This document shows positions 9,664 to 18,108 of a stretch of DNA of 64,000 nt, piece by piece; the stretch's first letter is position 1, and each line of letters starts with the position of its first letter. A program made the translations under genes and the position numbers. A model generated the notes under the pieces. It was not told where the DNA came from. It made no database searches and saw only the letters and a list, made by a program, of their open reading frames with translations. The stretch comes from Thermus sp. 2.9 (GTDB taxonomy: Bacteria > Deinococcota > Deinococci > Deinococcales > Thermaceae): contig NZ_JTJB01000034.1 of assembly GCF_000794385.1 (NCBI RefSeq), positions 62,001-126,000 on the forward strand, given 5' to 3'.

Positions 9664-10854
9664 TTGCGGGGAATATGGGTAGCTTGCTGTGTTCTTGCGG
9701 TTCCCGCCTTGGCCCTTTCCTTCAAGCCCCTCAGCCCCGTTCCTCTCCCCGAGGCCCAGGTGGAGGTGGGGCCTTCGGCGCGGAAGGGGTGGGTGGTTTA
9801 CGAGGTGCGCCCTGGGGACACCTTGGCGGGCATCGCCAGCCGCTATGGGGTGGACCCCCGGCACATCCTGTGGTCCAGCGGGCTTCAGGACCATCGGCTC
9901 CAGGTGGGAGAAAGGCTCCTCATTCCCCTGGTGGCGGGGGAGGAGAGGCCCCCTAGGGTGCCCCCGGGGGTGGAGGCGTACCGGGTCCGCCCCGGGGACA
10001 CCTTGGCGGGCATCGCCAGCCGCTTTGGCGTGAGCGTTTTGGACCTGGTTTCCGCCAACCCTTCCCTGGAGAGCCTGGACCGCCTGGTGGCGGGGAGCGT
10101 GCTTTACGTGCCCAGGGGGGCCAAAGGGCTCCTGCTCACCTTGGGCGAGGGGGAAACCCTCGTGGACCTGGCGAGCCGCTTTGGGCTTTCCCCGGTGAAG
10201 GTGGCCAAGGCCAACGGGGTGGAAAACCCGGCGGAGCTGAGGCCTGGGGACCTGGTCCTCCTGCCCGGCATCCAGGCCAAGACCACCTACCAGAACCTTC
10301 TGGCCAAGCAGGAGGCGGAGCGGCGAGCCCGCCTCGAGGCGGAGCGGCGCCGCCAGGAAGAGCTTAGGCGCCTGGCGGAGGAAAGGAGGAGGCAACAGGC
10401 CTTGGCCCAGGCCCAGGCGCGGCGGCAACAAGCCCAGGTGGCGAGGCCCCAGGTGCGCCGGGTGAGCTACCAGGAGGGGGGGATGCGCTGGCCCCTTTCG
10501 GGCTTCCGCATCACCACCTACTTCGGCCAGCGGGGGGCCTTCCAGCGCTACCACACGGGCATAGACCTGGCGGCTCCCTACGGCACCCCCATCGTGGCCG
10601 CCAAGAGCGGCCAGGTGGAGGTGGCGGGCTGGAGTTCCGTGGGCTACGGCTTCCACGTGATCTTGGACCACGGGGGCGGGGTGGAAACCCTTTACGCCCA
10701 CATGTCCCGCATCGCCGTGCGGCCCGGGGAGTGGGTGGAGGCGGGGGAGGTCATCGGCTACGTGGGCTCCACGGGTTGGTCCACGGGGCCCCACCTGCAC
10801 TTTGAGGTGCGGGTGGGCGGGGTGGCGCGCAACCCCTTGAGCTACCTGCCCTAA
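9664..10854 (+). CDS. Secreted LysM-repeat, coiled-coil, M23 peptidase (cell-wall hydrolase or activator)
   Basis: About 396 residues. TTG 9664 is chosen because GGGAGG ends 6 nt upstream; GTG 9661 is an alternative. After a signal peptide (to about A-L-A-L-S) come two clear LysM domains, each opening [13 protein letters not shown] (about residues 38-85 and 98-145), and a weaker third (about 150-198). An Arg/Glu/Gln-rich coiled coil follows (about 205-265), then a C-terminal M23/LytM domain with H-T-G-I-D and H-L-H-F zinc-site motifs intact. The order resembles EnvC/NlpD-type factors, but the intact HxxxD and HxH argue for real endopeptidase activity on peptidoglycan cross-links. It sits alone between a promoter and a terminator. 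Confidence 0.9.
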   Translation: MRGIWVACCVLAVPALALSFKPLSPVPLPEAQVEVGPSARKGWVVYEVRPGDTLAGIASRYGVDPRHILWSSGLQDHRLQVGERLLIPLVAGEERPPRVPPGVEAYRVRPGDTLAGIASRFGVSVLDLVSANPSLESLDRLVAGSVLYVPRGAKGLLLTLGEGETLVDLASRFGLSPVKVAKANGVENPAELRPGDLVLLPGIQAKTTYQNLLAKQEAERRARLEAERRRQEELRRLAEERRRQQALAQAQARRQQAQVARPQVRRVSYQEGGMRWPLSGFRITTYFGQRGAFQRYHTGIDLAAPYGTPIVAAKSGQVEVAGWSSVGYGFHVILDHGGGVETLYAHMSRIAVRPGEWVEAGEVIGYVGSTGWSTGPHLHFEVRVGGVARNPLSYLP

Positions 10855-10869
10855 GGCAGGGCTTTCCGA

Positions 10870-10892
10870 GCCGGGGGCGTGGGGCCCCCGGC
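10870..10892 (+). terminator. Intrinsic terminator after the M23 peptidase gene
   Basis: Hairpin GCCGGGGGC-GTGG-GGCCCCCGGC followed by TTTGTGG, 16 nt after the stop codon. Confidence 0.7.
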
Positions 10893-10948
10893 TTTGTGGC
10901 GAAGGTTGCTTGACCCCGCAGGCGGTAAGCTGGAGGATGGAGGGCGGG

Positions 10949-11830
10949 ATGGAGAAGGGAACCTTCCAGATCAAGACGGGCTTCGCCGAGATGTTCAAGG
11001 GCGGGGTGATCATGGACGTGACCACCCCGGAGCAGGCGGTGATCGCCGAGGAGGCGGGGGCGGTGGCGGTGATGGCCTTAGAGCGGGTCCCCGCCGACAT
11101 CCGCGCCCAGGGGGGCGTGGCCCGCATGTCCGACCCCAAGGTTATCAAGGAGATCATGGCCGCGGTGTCCATCCCCGTGATGGCCAAGGTGCGCATCGGG
11201 CACTTCGTGGAGGCGATGATCCTCGAGGCCATCGGGGTGGACTTCATTGACGAGTCCGAGGTCCTTACCCCCGCGGACGAGGAACACCACATTGACAAAT
11301 GGAAGTTCAAGGTGCCCTTCGTGAACGGGGCCCGGGACCTGGGGGAGGCCTTAAGGCGCATCGCTGAGGGAGCGGCCATGATCCGCACCAAAGGGGAGGC
11401 GGGCACGGGCAACGTGGTGGAGGCGGTGCGCCACGCCCGCACCATGTGGAAGCAGATCCGCTACGTCCAGTCCCTCCGGGAGGACGAGCTCGTGGCCTAC
11501 GCCAAGGAGATCGGGGCTCCCTATGAGCTTGTGAAGTGGGTCCACGAGCACGGCCGGCTTCCCGTGGTGAACTTCGCCGCCGGCGGCATCGCCACCCCCG
11601 CGGACGCCGCCCTCATGATGCACCTGGGCATGGACGGGGTCTTCGTGGGTTCGGGCATCTTCAAGTCCGGGGACCCCAAGAAGCGGGCCCGGGCCATCGT
11701 GCGGGCGGTGACCCATTACAACGATCCCGAGGTGCTGGCCGAGGTTTCCGAGGACCTGGGTGAGCCCATGGTGGGCATCAACCTGGACCAGCTCAAGGAG
11801 GAGGAGCGGCTTGCCAAGCGGGGCTGGTGA
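10949..11830 (+). CDS. pdxS: Pyridoxal 5'-phosphate synthase subunit PdxS
   Basis: 293 residues from ATG 10949 (M-E-K-G-T-F-Q), the usual Thermus length; ATG 10937 in frame has TAAGCT 5 nt upstream and could be a leaderless start. The family condenses ribose 5-phosphate, glyceraldehyde 3-phosphate and ammonia into PLP. Features seen are the G-V-I-M-D-V-T start of the barrel, the imine-forming lysine in V-M-A-K-V-R-I-G-H, the second lysine region [10 protein letters not shown], and phosphate-binding F-V-G-S-G-I-F. Ammonia comes from PdxT, whose gene is here 2.7 kb downstream instead of adjacent. The next gene, arsR-like, starts only 4 nt after the stop. Confidence 0.97.
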   Translation: MEKGTFQIKTGFAEMFKGGVIMDVTTPEQAVIAEEAGAVAVMALERVPADIRAQGGVARMSDPKVIKEIMAAVSIPVMAKVRIGHFVEAMILEAIGVDFIDESEVLTPADEEHHIDKWKFKVPFVNGARDLGEALRRIAEGAAMIRTKGEAGTGNVVEAVRHARTMWKQIRYVQSLREDELVAYAKEIGAPYELVKWVHEHGRLPVVNFAAGGIATPADAALMMHLGMDGVFVGSGIFKSGDPKKRARAIVRAVTHYNDPEVLAEVSEDLGEPMVGINLDQLKEEERLAKRGW

Positions 11831-11834
11831 GGGC

Positions 11835-12194
11835 ATGGCCCGGGCGGTTTGCGGGGTCTACGAGGTCCACCCCGAGCGGGTGGAGGTGGCCCGCGCCGCC
11901 TTGCCCAAGGAGGAGGTTTTGCAGGAGGCCACCCTCCTCCTCAAAGCCCTTTCTGACCCCACCCGCATGCGCCTCCTCCTCGCCCTGAAGGCGGCGGGGG
12001 AGCTTTGCGTGTGCGACCTGGCCCTTTTGGCGGGGGTTTCTGTTTCTGCGGTGAGCCACCAGCTCAGGCGCTTGCGCCAGGCCCGGCTGGTGGCCTTCCG
12101 CCGGGAGGGGAAGCAGGTCTACTACCGCCTGGCCGACGCCCATGTGGCCCGCCTGTTGGAGCTGGCCTTGGAGCACGCAGAAGAAAACACTTGA
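11835..12194 (+). CDS. ArsR/SmtB-family metal-sensing repressor
   Basis: 119 residues with one winged-helix domain (about 30-110). Two metal-site signatures are visible. The alpha-3 region reads E-L-C-V-C-D-L. The last helix has D-A-H followed by H and E with the spacing D-x-H-x10-H-x2-E, exactly that of the SmtB/CzrA alpha-5 zinc site. This predicts release from DNA on binding zinc or similar ions. The gene is squeezed between pdxS (4 nt) and the P1B ATPase (31 nt), and a palindrome with a near-consensus promoter lies before the ATPase. It is therefore very likely the local repressor of the efflux ATPase. Confidence 0.93.
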   Translation: MARAVCGVYEVHPERVEVARAALPKEEVLQEATLLLKALSDPTRMRLLLALKAAGELCVCDLALLAGVSVSAVSHQLRRLRQARLVAFRREGKQVYYRLADAHVARLLELALEHAEENT

Positions 12195-12219
12195 CCATTA
12201 GCTCAAATGATGCTACCCT
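12191..12219 (+). promoter_or_regulatory. Promoter and candidate ArsR/SmtB operator for the P1B ATPase
   Basis: TTGACC (12191-12196), 17-nt spacer, TACCCT (12214-12219); the -10 box ends 6 nt before ATG 12226, so the mRNA is likely leaderless. Inside the spacer, CATTAGCTCAAATG (12196-12209) is an imperfect palindrome with CATT/AATG ends, placed where a bound repressor would block RNA polymerase. Confidence 0.65.
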
Positions 12220-12225
12220 AGGGGC

Positions 12226-14318
12226 ATGGAGGCTCCTAAGGTGCGCGTTTTTCGTGTGGAGGGCATGGACTGCGCCGATTGCGCCAGGAAGGTGGAAGAT
12301 GCCCTGAACCGGGTCCCTGGGGTGGTCAAGGCGGAGGTGAGCTTCCAAAGCGGCAAGGCCTACCTCCAACTGGAGGTCCCCCAGGCGGAGGAGGAGGCCG
12401 CCCGGGCCCTTTCTGCTCTGGGGTACCGCCTCCGTCCGGAAGGGGAGGAGAATGCTCTGGGGTACCGCCTCCGTCCGGAAGGGAAGGAGAAAGGGGGGTT
12501 ACCTGGGCCCTGGCGCTGGGCTTTGGCCTCCGGTGGGCTTCTCCTGGGGGCCTTTGGGTTCTCCCAGCTCCTGCCCCAGCTGGGGGCCTTGGCCTACACC
12601 CTGGCGGCCTTGGTGGGGGTCTTCCCGCTCTTCCGGCGGGCCCTCCGCTCTTTCCGGCAGAACCCTTTTAGCATCCAGACCCTGGTGAGCGTGGCCACCC
12701 TGGGGGCTTTGGCCATCGGCGCCCAGGCGGAGGCGGCGGTGGTGGTCTTCCTGTTCCTGGTGGGGGAGGTGTTGGAGGCCTACGCTGTGGCCCAGGCCCG
12801 GGGGGCGCTTTTCGCCCTGGGGGAGCTTTTGCCCCGGCGGGTCTACCGCCTGGGGGCGATGGGGGTGGAGGAGGTGCCCCTCGAGGCCCTGCGGGTGGGG
12901 GACCGGGTGCGGGTACCCCCCGGGGAGCGGGTACCCGCCGACGGCCGGGTGCTCCAGGGGGAGGCCTTGGTGGAGGAAAGCGCCTTCACCGGGGAGGCTC
13001 TCCCCCAGCCAAGGGCCCGGGGGACTGGGTCCTGGGGGTAGCCTGGTGACCGAGGAGCCTGGTGCTCCAGTTGGAGCGCCACCCCCAGGCGGGCTTCCTG
13101 GCGGAGATGGAGCGCCTTGCCGAGGAGGCCTTGCTTAAAAAGAGCCAGGCGGAGCGGGTGGTGGACGCCTTCAGCCGCCGCTACACCCCCGCCGTCCTCC
13201 TCTTGGCGGGCTTTGTGGCCTTGGTGCTTCCCCTTTTTCAGGGGGATTTCCTGGGCCACCTCTACAAGGCCTTGGCCCTCCTCCTCATCGCCTGCCCCTG
13301 CGCCCTGGTGGTGTCGGTGCCCGCGGCCATCGCCGCCGGGGTGGCCCGGGGTGCCCGGGCAGGGGTGCTCTTCAAAAGCGGGGCGGCCCTGGAGCGGCTG
13401 GCCTCGGTGCGCCACCTGGCCCTGGACAAGACGGGTACCCTAACCCTCGGCCGGCCCCGGCTGGTGCGGGTGGTGCCCCTTGGGATAAGTGAGGAGGAGG
13501 CCTTGGCCCTGGCCAAGGCGGTGGCCGAGGGGTCGAGCCATCCCCTGGCCCGGGCGGTGCGGGAGGCCGCGCCGGAGGTGAGGGCACCCTTGGCCGAAGG
13601 ACACCGGACGGAGCCCGGCTTGGGTGCCTTCGCCTGGGTGGAGGGGAGGGAGGTGGGGCTCGTGCGCCCCGAGGCGGTGCCCCTCCCCAAGGAGGTGGCG
13701 GAGGTGGTGCGGGAGCTGGCCCAAGAAGGCCATAGCCTTTCCCTCCTGGTGGAAGGGACGAGGGCCTTGGCCGTTTTTGCCTTCCAAGACACGCCTAAGG
13801 AAGAGGCCCAGGCGGCCTTACGGGCGCTGCGCGCCCTGGGCCTAAGGCTTCACCTCCTCACGGGGGATCGGGAGGAGGCGGCTTTGGCCCTGGGCAAGGC
13901 CCTAGGGCTAAAGCCTGAAGAGATTAGGGCAGGGCTTTCCCCCTTGGACAAGCTTCGGGTGGTGGAGGCGTTGGCCCAGGAAGGCGGGGTGGCCATGGTG
14001 GGGGATGGGGTGAACGACGCCCCCGCCCTGGCCCGGGCCACCGTGGGCCTGGCGGTGGTGGAGGGGACGGAGGCGGCCTTGCGGGCGGCGGATGTGGGCC
14101 TGTTGGGACTGGACGCCCTGCCTCGAGCCTTCCGCTTAAGCCGCATGACCATGGCCGTGGTGCGGCAAAACATCGCCCTGGCGGTGGGCCTTAAGGGGGT
14201 TTTCCTCCTGAGCACCCTCCTGGGGCTTACGGGGCTTTGGCCCGCCGTCTTGGCCGACAACGGGGCCCTGTTCCTGGTGACCCTGAATAGCCTCAGGCTC
14301 CTCTGGGCACGGGTGTAG
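12226..14318 (+). pseudogene. Heavy-metal P1B-type ATPase (Zn/Cd/Pb exporter), frameshifted
   Basis: Two ORFs form one exporter: 12226-13041 (frame 1) and 13062-14318 (frame 3). The first has an N-terminal HMA domain with G-M-D-C-A-D-C, membrane helices, and the actuator motif T-G-E. The second has C-P-C-A-L in the ion-binding helix, the phosphorylation site D-K-T-G-T-L-T, S-S-H-P-L, and G-D-G-V-N-D-A-P. Together they give about 690 residues, normal for ZntA-like pumps. The join at about 13009-13060 needs roughly four missing bases (C at 13010, G at 13034-13038, two near 13052-13060), all in short homopolymers, so error is as likely as decay. A 39-bp direct repeat (12415-12444 and 12454-12483) duplicates A-L-G-Y-R-L-R-P-E-G just after the HMA domain. 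CPC plus the SmtB-type neighbour favours Zn/Cd/Pb export. Confidence 0.85.
12415..12483 (+). repeat. 39-bp tandem duplication inside the P1B ATPase gene
   Basis: A 30-base segment encoding A-L-G-Y-R-L-R-P-E-G occurs identically at 12415-12444 and 12454-12483, offset by 39 bases and in frame. It lengthens the linker between the HMA domain and the first membrane helix by 13 residues. Confidence 0.85.
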
Positions 14319-14325
14319 GGGGTGG

Positions 14326-14490
14326 CTCGATCTGGCCTTTGGCTTCACCATGGCCCTCTTTATCGCCGGCTTGGCCTTTTCTAAAGAGATGCTGGACCAG
14401 GCCAAGGTGGGGGTCCTTGGGGCCTCCTTGGTGGCCGGGGCCCTGGGCTTCTTCCTGGTGCGCACGGCGCTTGACAGGCCCACCGCCTAG
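14326..14490 (+). pseudogene. nhaA: 3' remnant of an NhaA-type Na+/H+ antiporter gene
   Basis: The frame reads L-D-L-A-F-G-F-T-M-A-L-F-I-A-G-L-A-F and ends with a helix G-A-L-G-F-F-L-V-R before TAG at 14488-14490. G-F-T-M-x-L-F-I-A-G-L-A-F is the characteristic penultimate-helix segment of NhaA. Only about 55 of the usual 380-400 residues are present and the frame joins directly to the end of the P1B ATPase, so the 5' part has been deleted or replaced. It lies between the metal cassette and pdxT. Confidence 0.7.
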
Positions 14491-14497
14491 GGCCAGG

Positions 14498-15076
14498 ATG
14501 AGGGGCGTGGTTGGCGTTTTGGCCCTACAAGGCGATTTCCGCGAGCACAAGGAGGCCCTCAGGCGGCTTGGGGTGGAGGCCAAGGAGGTGCGCAAGCCCG
14601 AGCACTTAGAGGGCCTAAAAGCCCTCATCGTGCCTGGGGGCGAGTCCACCACCATCGGCAAGCTGGCCCGGGAGTATGGCCTCGAGGAGGCCGTGCGGCA
14701 ACGGGTGGCGGAGGGGAGCCTGGCGGTTTTTGGCACCTGCGCCGGGGCCATCTGGCTTGCCCGGGAGATCCTAGGCTACCCCGAGCAACCCCGCCTGGGT
14801 GTCTTGGACGTGGCGGTGGAGCGGAACGCTTTTGGCCGCCAGGTGGAGAGCTTTGAAGAGGACCTCTTCATCCGGGGCTTTTCCGAGCCCTTCCACGGGG
14901 TCTTCATCCGCGCCCCGGTCTTCCGCCGGCTGGGGGAGGGGGTGGAGGTGCTGGCGGAACTCCAAGGCCTCCCCGTCTTGGTGCGGCAGGGAAAGATCCT
15001 TGCCAGCGCCTTCCACCCCGAGCTCACCCCGGACCTGCGCATTCACCGCTACTTCTTGGAACTCGCTGGCCTCTAG
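14498..15076 (+). CDS. pdxT: Pyridoxal 5'-phosphate synthase glutaminase subunit PdxT
   Basis: 192 residues. It is a class I glutamine amidotransferase with V-L-A-L-Q-G-D-F at the start, the nucleophile in G-T-C-A-G-A-I near residue 80, and the catalytic His/Glu in F-H-P-E-L near residue 173. It supplies ammonia to PdxS through a tunnel. ATG 14498 follows the nhaA remnant by 7 nt. In many genomes pdxT follows pdxS immediately; here an arsR/P1B-ATPase/nhaA' segment lies between. The 3' end overlaps the convergent asnS by 4 nt. Confidence 0.97.
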   Translation: MRGVVGVLALQGDFREHKEALRRLGVEAKEVRKPEHLEGLKALIVPGGESTTIGKLAREYGLEEAVRQRVAEGSLAVFGTCAGAIWLAREILGYPEQPRLGVLDVAVERNAFGRQVESFEEDLFIRGFSEPFHGVFIRAPVFRRLGEGVEVLAELQGLPVLVRQGKILASAFHPELTPDLRIHRYFLELAGL

Positions 15077-16389
15077 GGCCGCATACGGGTATACATCCGG
15101 GGAAAGGGGATGGCTTCCCGCACGTGGGCCAGGCCGCAGATCCAGGCCACGGTGCGCTCCAGGCCGAGCCCGAAGCCCGAATGGGGCACGCTCCCGAAGC
15201 GGCGGAGGTCCAGGTACCACCCGTAAACCTCCTCGGGAAGGCCGAACTCCCGGATCTTCCGCCTTAGGAGTTCCAGGTCGTGGATCCTCTGGCTTCCCCC
15301 GATGATCTCCCCGTAGCCCTCGGGGGCCAGAAGGTCATCGTTGAGGACGAGTTCGGGGTCCTCGGGATCCGGTTCCATGTAAAAGGCCTTGATGCGGGCG
15401 GGGTAGCGCTCCACGAAGACGGGGCGGTCAAACTGGCGGCTTAGGGCGGCCTCGTGGGGGGCGCCGAGGTCCTCGCCGTAGGGGAGGGGGGGCACCTCCG
15501 GGTCCTCCTGGTGCAAGCGGTTCACCAGGGCCACCGCCTCCTTATAGGTGAGGCGGGGGTAGTTTCCTTGGGCGGCGGGCTCGAGGGCCTTGGGGTTGCG
15601 ACCGAGCATCTCCAGCTCCCGGGCGCGCCGGTCCAGCACCCGGGCCACCAGGTGGCTCACCAGCTCCTCCTGGAGGGCCATGTTCTCCTCGTGGGTCATG
15701 AAGGCCACCTCGGGTTCCACCATCCAGAACTCCAAGAGGTGGCGCCTCGTCTTGGAGCGCTCGGCGCGAAAGGTGGGACCGAAGGTGTAGACCTTGGCGT
15801 AGGCCAGGGCCCCGGCTTCGGCGTAGAGCTGGCCGGACTGGGAGAGGTAGGCCTTTTCCCCGTCGAAAAGCTCCACCTCAAAGAGCTCCGTGGTGCCCTC
15901 CACGGCGCTTGGGGTGAGGATGGGGGCATCAAAGCGCAAGAAACCCCGTTCGGCAAAAAAGTCGTGAATGGCCCGCTCCAGCTCGTCCCGGATGCGCATC
16001 ACGGCGAAGGGGCGGCGGTGGCGGAGCCAGAGGTGGCGGTGGTCCATGAGGAAGTCAATGCCGTGCTCCTTGGGGCCGATGGGGTACTCCCCTTGGGGAA
16101 GGCTCACCACCTCCAAGTCCCTCACCGCGAGCTCATATCCCCCCGGGGCCCTGGGGTCTTCCCGCACCAGGCCGTAGACCTTCAGGGCGGTTTCCTGGGG
16201 CAGGCGGTCCGCCTGGGCGAAGACCTCCTCCGGCACCTCCCCTTTGACCACCGTGGCCTGGAGGAAACCGGTGCCGTCCCGAAGGACCAGGAAGTGGATC
16301 TTGCCCTTGGAGCGCTTCTGGTAGAGCCAACCCCTTAGCTCCACCTCCTGGCCGCTATGCTTGGCGATCTCGTCAACGAAGACCCGCAT
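15073..16389 (-). CDS. asnS: Asparaginyl-tRNA synthetase
   Basis: 438 residues. An N-terminal OB-fold anticodon-binding domain (about 1-110) is followed by a class IIb catalytic core. Motif 2 reads [11 protein letters not shown] and motif 3 G-F-G-L-G-L-E-R-T. The motif 2 loop fits AsnRS rather than AspRS, and a separate aspS is encoded 1.7 kb upstream in the same run. It is the last gene of hisS-aspS-phzF-HAD-asnS, starting 12 nt after the HAD gene's stop. Confidence 0.95.
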   Translation of the reverse strand: MRVFVDEIAKHSGQEVELRGWLYQKRSKGKIHFLVLRDGTGFLQATVVKGEVPEEVFAQADRLPQETALKVYGLVREDPRAPGGYELAVRDLEVVSLPQGEYPIGPKEHGIDFLMDHRHLWLRHRRPFAVMRIRDELERAIHDFFAERGFLRFDAPILTPSAVEGTTELFEVELFDGEKAYLSQSGQLYAEAGALAYAKVYTFGPTFRAERSKTRRHLLEFWMVEPEVAFMTHEENMALQEELVSHLVARVLDRRARELEMLGRNPKALEPAAQGNYPRLTYKEAVALVNRLHQEDPEVPPLPYGEDLGAPHEAALSRQFDRPVFVERYPARIKAFYMEPDPEDPELVLNDDLLAPEGYGEIIGGSQRIHDLELLRRKIREFGLPEEVYGWYLDLRRFGSVPHSGFGLGLERTVAWICGLAHVREAIPFPRMYTRMRP

Positions 16390-16401
16390 ACGCCCTGGAG
16401 T

Positions 16402-17214
16402 TTACCCGAGGGCGGCCAGGGCTTCCGCTAGCCCGCAGGCCTCCACCGGGGCCACCACCTTTTTGGCCGCCCGCTTCACGCTTAAGGGGGCGTTGCCCAT
16501 GGCGATGCCGAGGCCCACGCTTTGGATCACTTCCAGGTCGTTCTCTCCGTCCCCCACCATGGCGCACTGCCTCAAGTCTAGCCCGTGGGCCTCCGCCACC
16601 AGCCGGGCCCCAAAGAGCTTGCCCACCCCTTTCTGGGTGAGGGAGACGAAGCGCACCCCGGGCATTTTGGGGCTTTCGGCCACGTGGGCGGAAAGCTCCT
16701 GGGGTAGGGCGTCCAAAAGGGCGCCCAGGGGGGCTTTGGGGTCCGCCAGCACTTGCAGGCGCACCAAGGGGCTTTGTAGCCTCAGGAGGTCGGCCCCTTC
16801 CGCCTCGAGGCCCAAGAGCCTTTGGTGGGCCTCCAGGAGGGGACTATCCCCTTCCACAAAGAAACCCCCGTCGGCGGTGTAGCCCTCCAAGGGCAGGGAA
16901 AGCCTCCGGGCGAGGCGCACCACCTCCTTGGCCGCCTCCTCGGGCAGGGGTGCCACGAAAAAGGGCCGCGCCCCGGGCTCGTGGGGGTCTTGGGTGAGGG
17001 AGAGGACCACCGCCCCCGACTCAAAAACGTGAAGGCCTTCGGGGTCAAGCCGCCTGGCCAGGCGAAGCGCCTCCCCCCGCCCCGGCCGCCCCGTGAGGAG
17101 GGCGAGGCGCACGCCCCTGGCCTTGGCCGCTTCCACCGCCGGCCAGACGCACCCGGGCACCCCCTCCTTCCCCACCAGGGTGCCGTCCACGTCCACGAAG
17201 CAAAGGCGTACCAT
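16402..17214 (-). CDS. HAD-superfamily phosphatase (Cof-like, type IIB cap)
   Basis: 270 residues. Motif I D-V-D-G-T-L near residue 8, motif II T-G-R, motif III lysine in Q-K-G-V-G-K, and motif IV G-D-G-E-N-D near 222 are all present, with a C2-type cap between. The family dephosphorylates sugar phosphates and nucleotide cofactors; the substrate is not predictable here. The start codon follows the PhzF stop directly (TAGATG). Confidence 0.88.
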   Translation of the reverse strand: MVRLCFVDVDGTLVGKEGVPGCVWPAVEAAKARGVRLALLTGRPGRGEALRLARRLDPEGLHVFESGAVVLSLTQDPHEPGARPFFVAPLPEEAAKEVVRLARRLSLPLEGYTADGGFFVEGDSPLLEAHQRLLGLEAEGADLLRLQSPLVRLQVLADPKAPLGALLDALPQELSAHVAESPKMPGVRFVSLTQKGVGKLFGARLVAEAHGLDLRQCAMVGDGENDLEVIQSVGLGIAMGNAPLSVKRAAKKVVAPVEACGLAEALAALG

Positions 17215-18108
17215 CTACAGCTCGCCCGAGGCCACAATGGCCGCTTCCCCCCCGATGCGCACCGCAAGGGGCACGCCCGTGGGGCTATACGCCACCTCCA
17301 CCTCCACCACCCCCGGGTTCCCCAGGCGGTGGCCTTGGTAAATGGAAAGGTAGACCCTCCCTTCCCGCTTGGGCACCACCCCGGCCCGGGCCAGAAGCGC
17401 CCCCAAGGCGGCGTTGGCCGAGCCCGTCACCGGGTCCTCGGGGATGCCCAAAAGGGGGGCGAAGTCCCGGGCGTAAAAGCTCCGCGGCCCCATGGGGGCG
17501 TAGGCGTGGACCGTGGCCACCTCTAGGCGGCGGGAAACCTCGGCCAAAAGGGCCATGTCCGGCTCCAAGGCGTCCACCACCCCCGGGGCCACCAGGGGCA
17601 CAAAGAGGCTCCATAGCCCGGTGTAGGCCACCCCGTAGGGCAGGCCCCGGTGCAGGTAACGCTCGTCGGAGCCCAAGGCCTCCAGGACCTCCTTGAGGGC
17701 CTGGAAGGGGGGCAGGTCGCGGAAGCGGGGGCTTGGCCCCCGCACCCAGGCCTTCTTGGGCTCCCCCGCCTCGTAGACGATCTCCACCGGGAGCGCCTCG
17801 GCGGGGGTGTGGAGGATGAGGCGCTCGGTCCCCTCTGGGGCGAGGCCCAAGCGCACCAGGGCCAGGCCTAAGGCCACCGCCGCGTGGCCGGAAAACTCCA
17901 CCTCGCCCCCCGGGGTGAAGAAGCGCACGGCGAAGACGTGGCCCTGGGCTTCCGTGAGGAAGGCGGTTTCCGCCTCGGCGAACCGGCTCGCCACCCTTCG
18001 CATCTCCTCCGGGCCCATGCCCCGGGCGTCCAGGACGATGGCTACCCGGTTGCCCGCCCCCGGGGCGGGGGCGAAGGCGTCCACGAGAACGTAAGGGATC
18101 CTAGTCAT
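17215..18108 (-). CDS. PhzF-family isomerase/epimerase-like protein
   Basis: 297 residues with the diaminopimelate-epimerase-like fold. It opens with V-D-A-F-A-P-x-P-G-A-G-N-R-V-A, has the catalytic-region E-A-E-T-A-F-L near residue 46, F-S-G-H-A-A-V-A near 72, and D-P-V-T-G-S-A-N-A near 222, all PhzF signatures. Despite the name the family is not tied to phenazines, and no phenazine genes are nearby. Its start overlaps the aspS stop by 8 nt, so it is part of the synthetase operon. Confidence 0.9.
   Translation of the reverse strand: MTRIPYVLVDAFAPAPGAGNRVAIVLDARGMGPEEMRRVASRFAEAETAFLTEAQGHVFAVRFFTPGGEVEFSGHAAVALGLALVRLGLAPEGTERLILHTPAEALPVEIVYEAGEPKKAWVRGPSPRFRDLPPFQALKEVLEALGSDERYLHRGLPYGVAYTGLWSLFVPLVAPGVVDALEPDMALLAEVSRRLEVATVHAYAPMGPRSFYARDFAPLLGIPEDPVTGSANAALGALLARAGVVPKREGRVYLSIYQGHRLGNPGVVEVEVAYSPTGVPLAVRIGGEAAIVASGEL

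Noticed and set aside
9780-10030. Near-identical 33-bp blocks in the M23 peptidase gene as a mobile repeat
   Set aside because: They are the two LysM domain openings ([10 protein letters not shown]), explained by protein-domain duplication.
10910-10931. TTGACC (10910-10915) and TAAGCT (10926-10931) as a pdxS promoter
   Set aside because: The spacer is only 10 nt, too short for one promoter. TAAGCT alone could serve a leaderless start at 10937, which I mention but do not list.
8554-11445. 963-residue open frame on the minus strand across rho, the M23 gene and pdxS
   Set aside because: It is antisense to three recognised genes. The high GC content removes stop codons from shadow frames, and its translation is His/Gly/Pro-rich with no domain.
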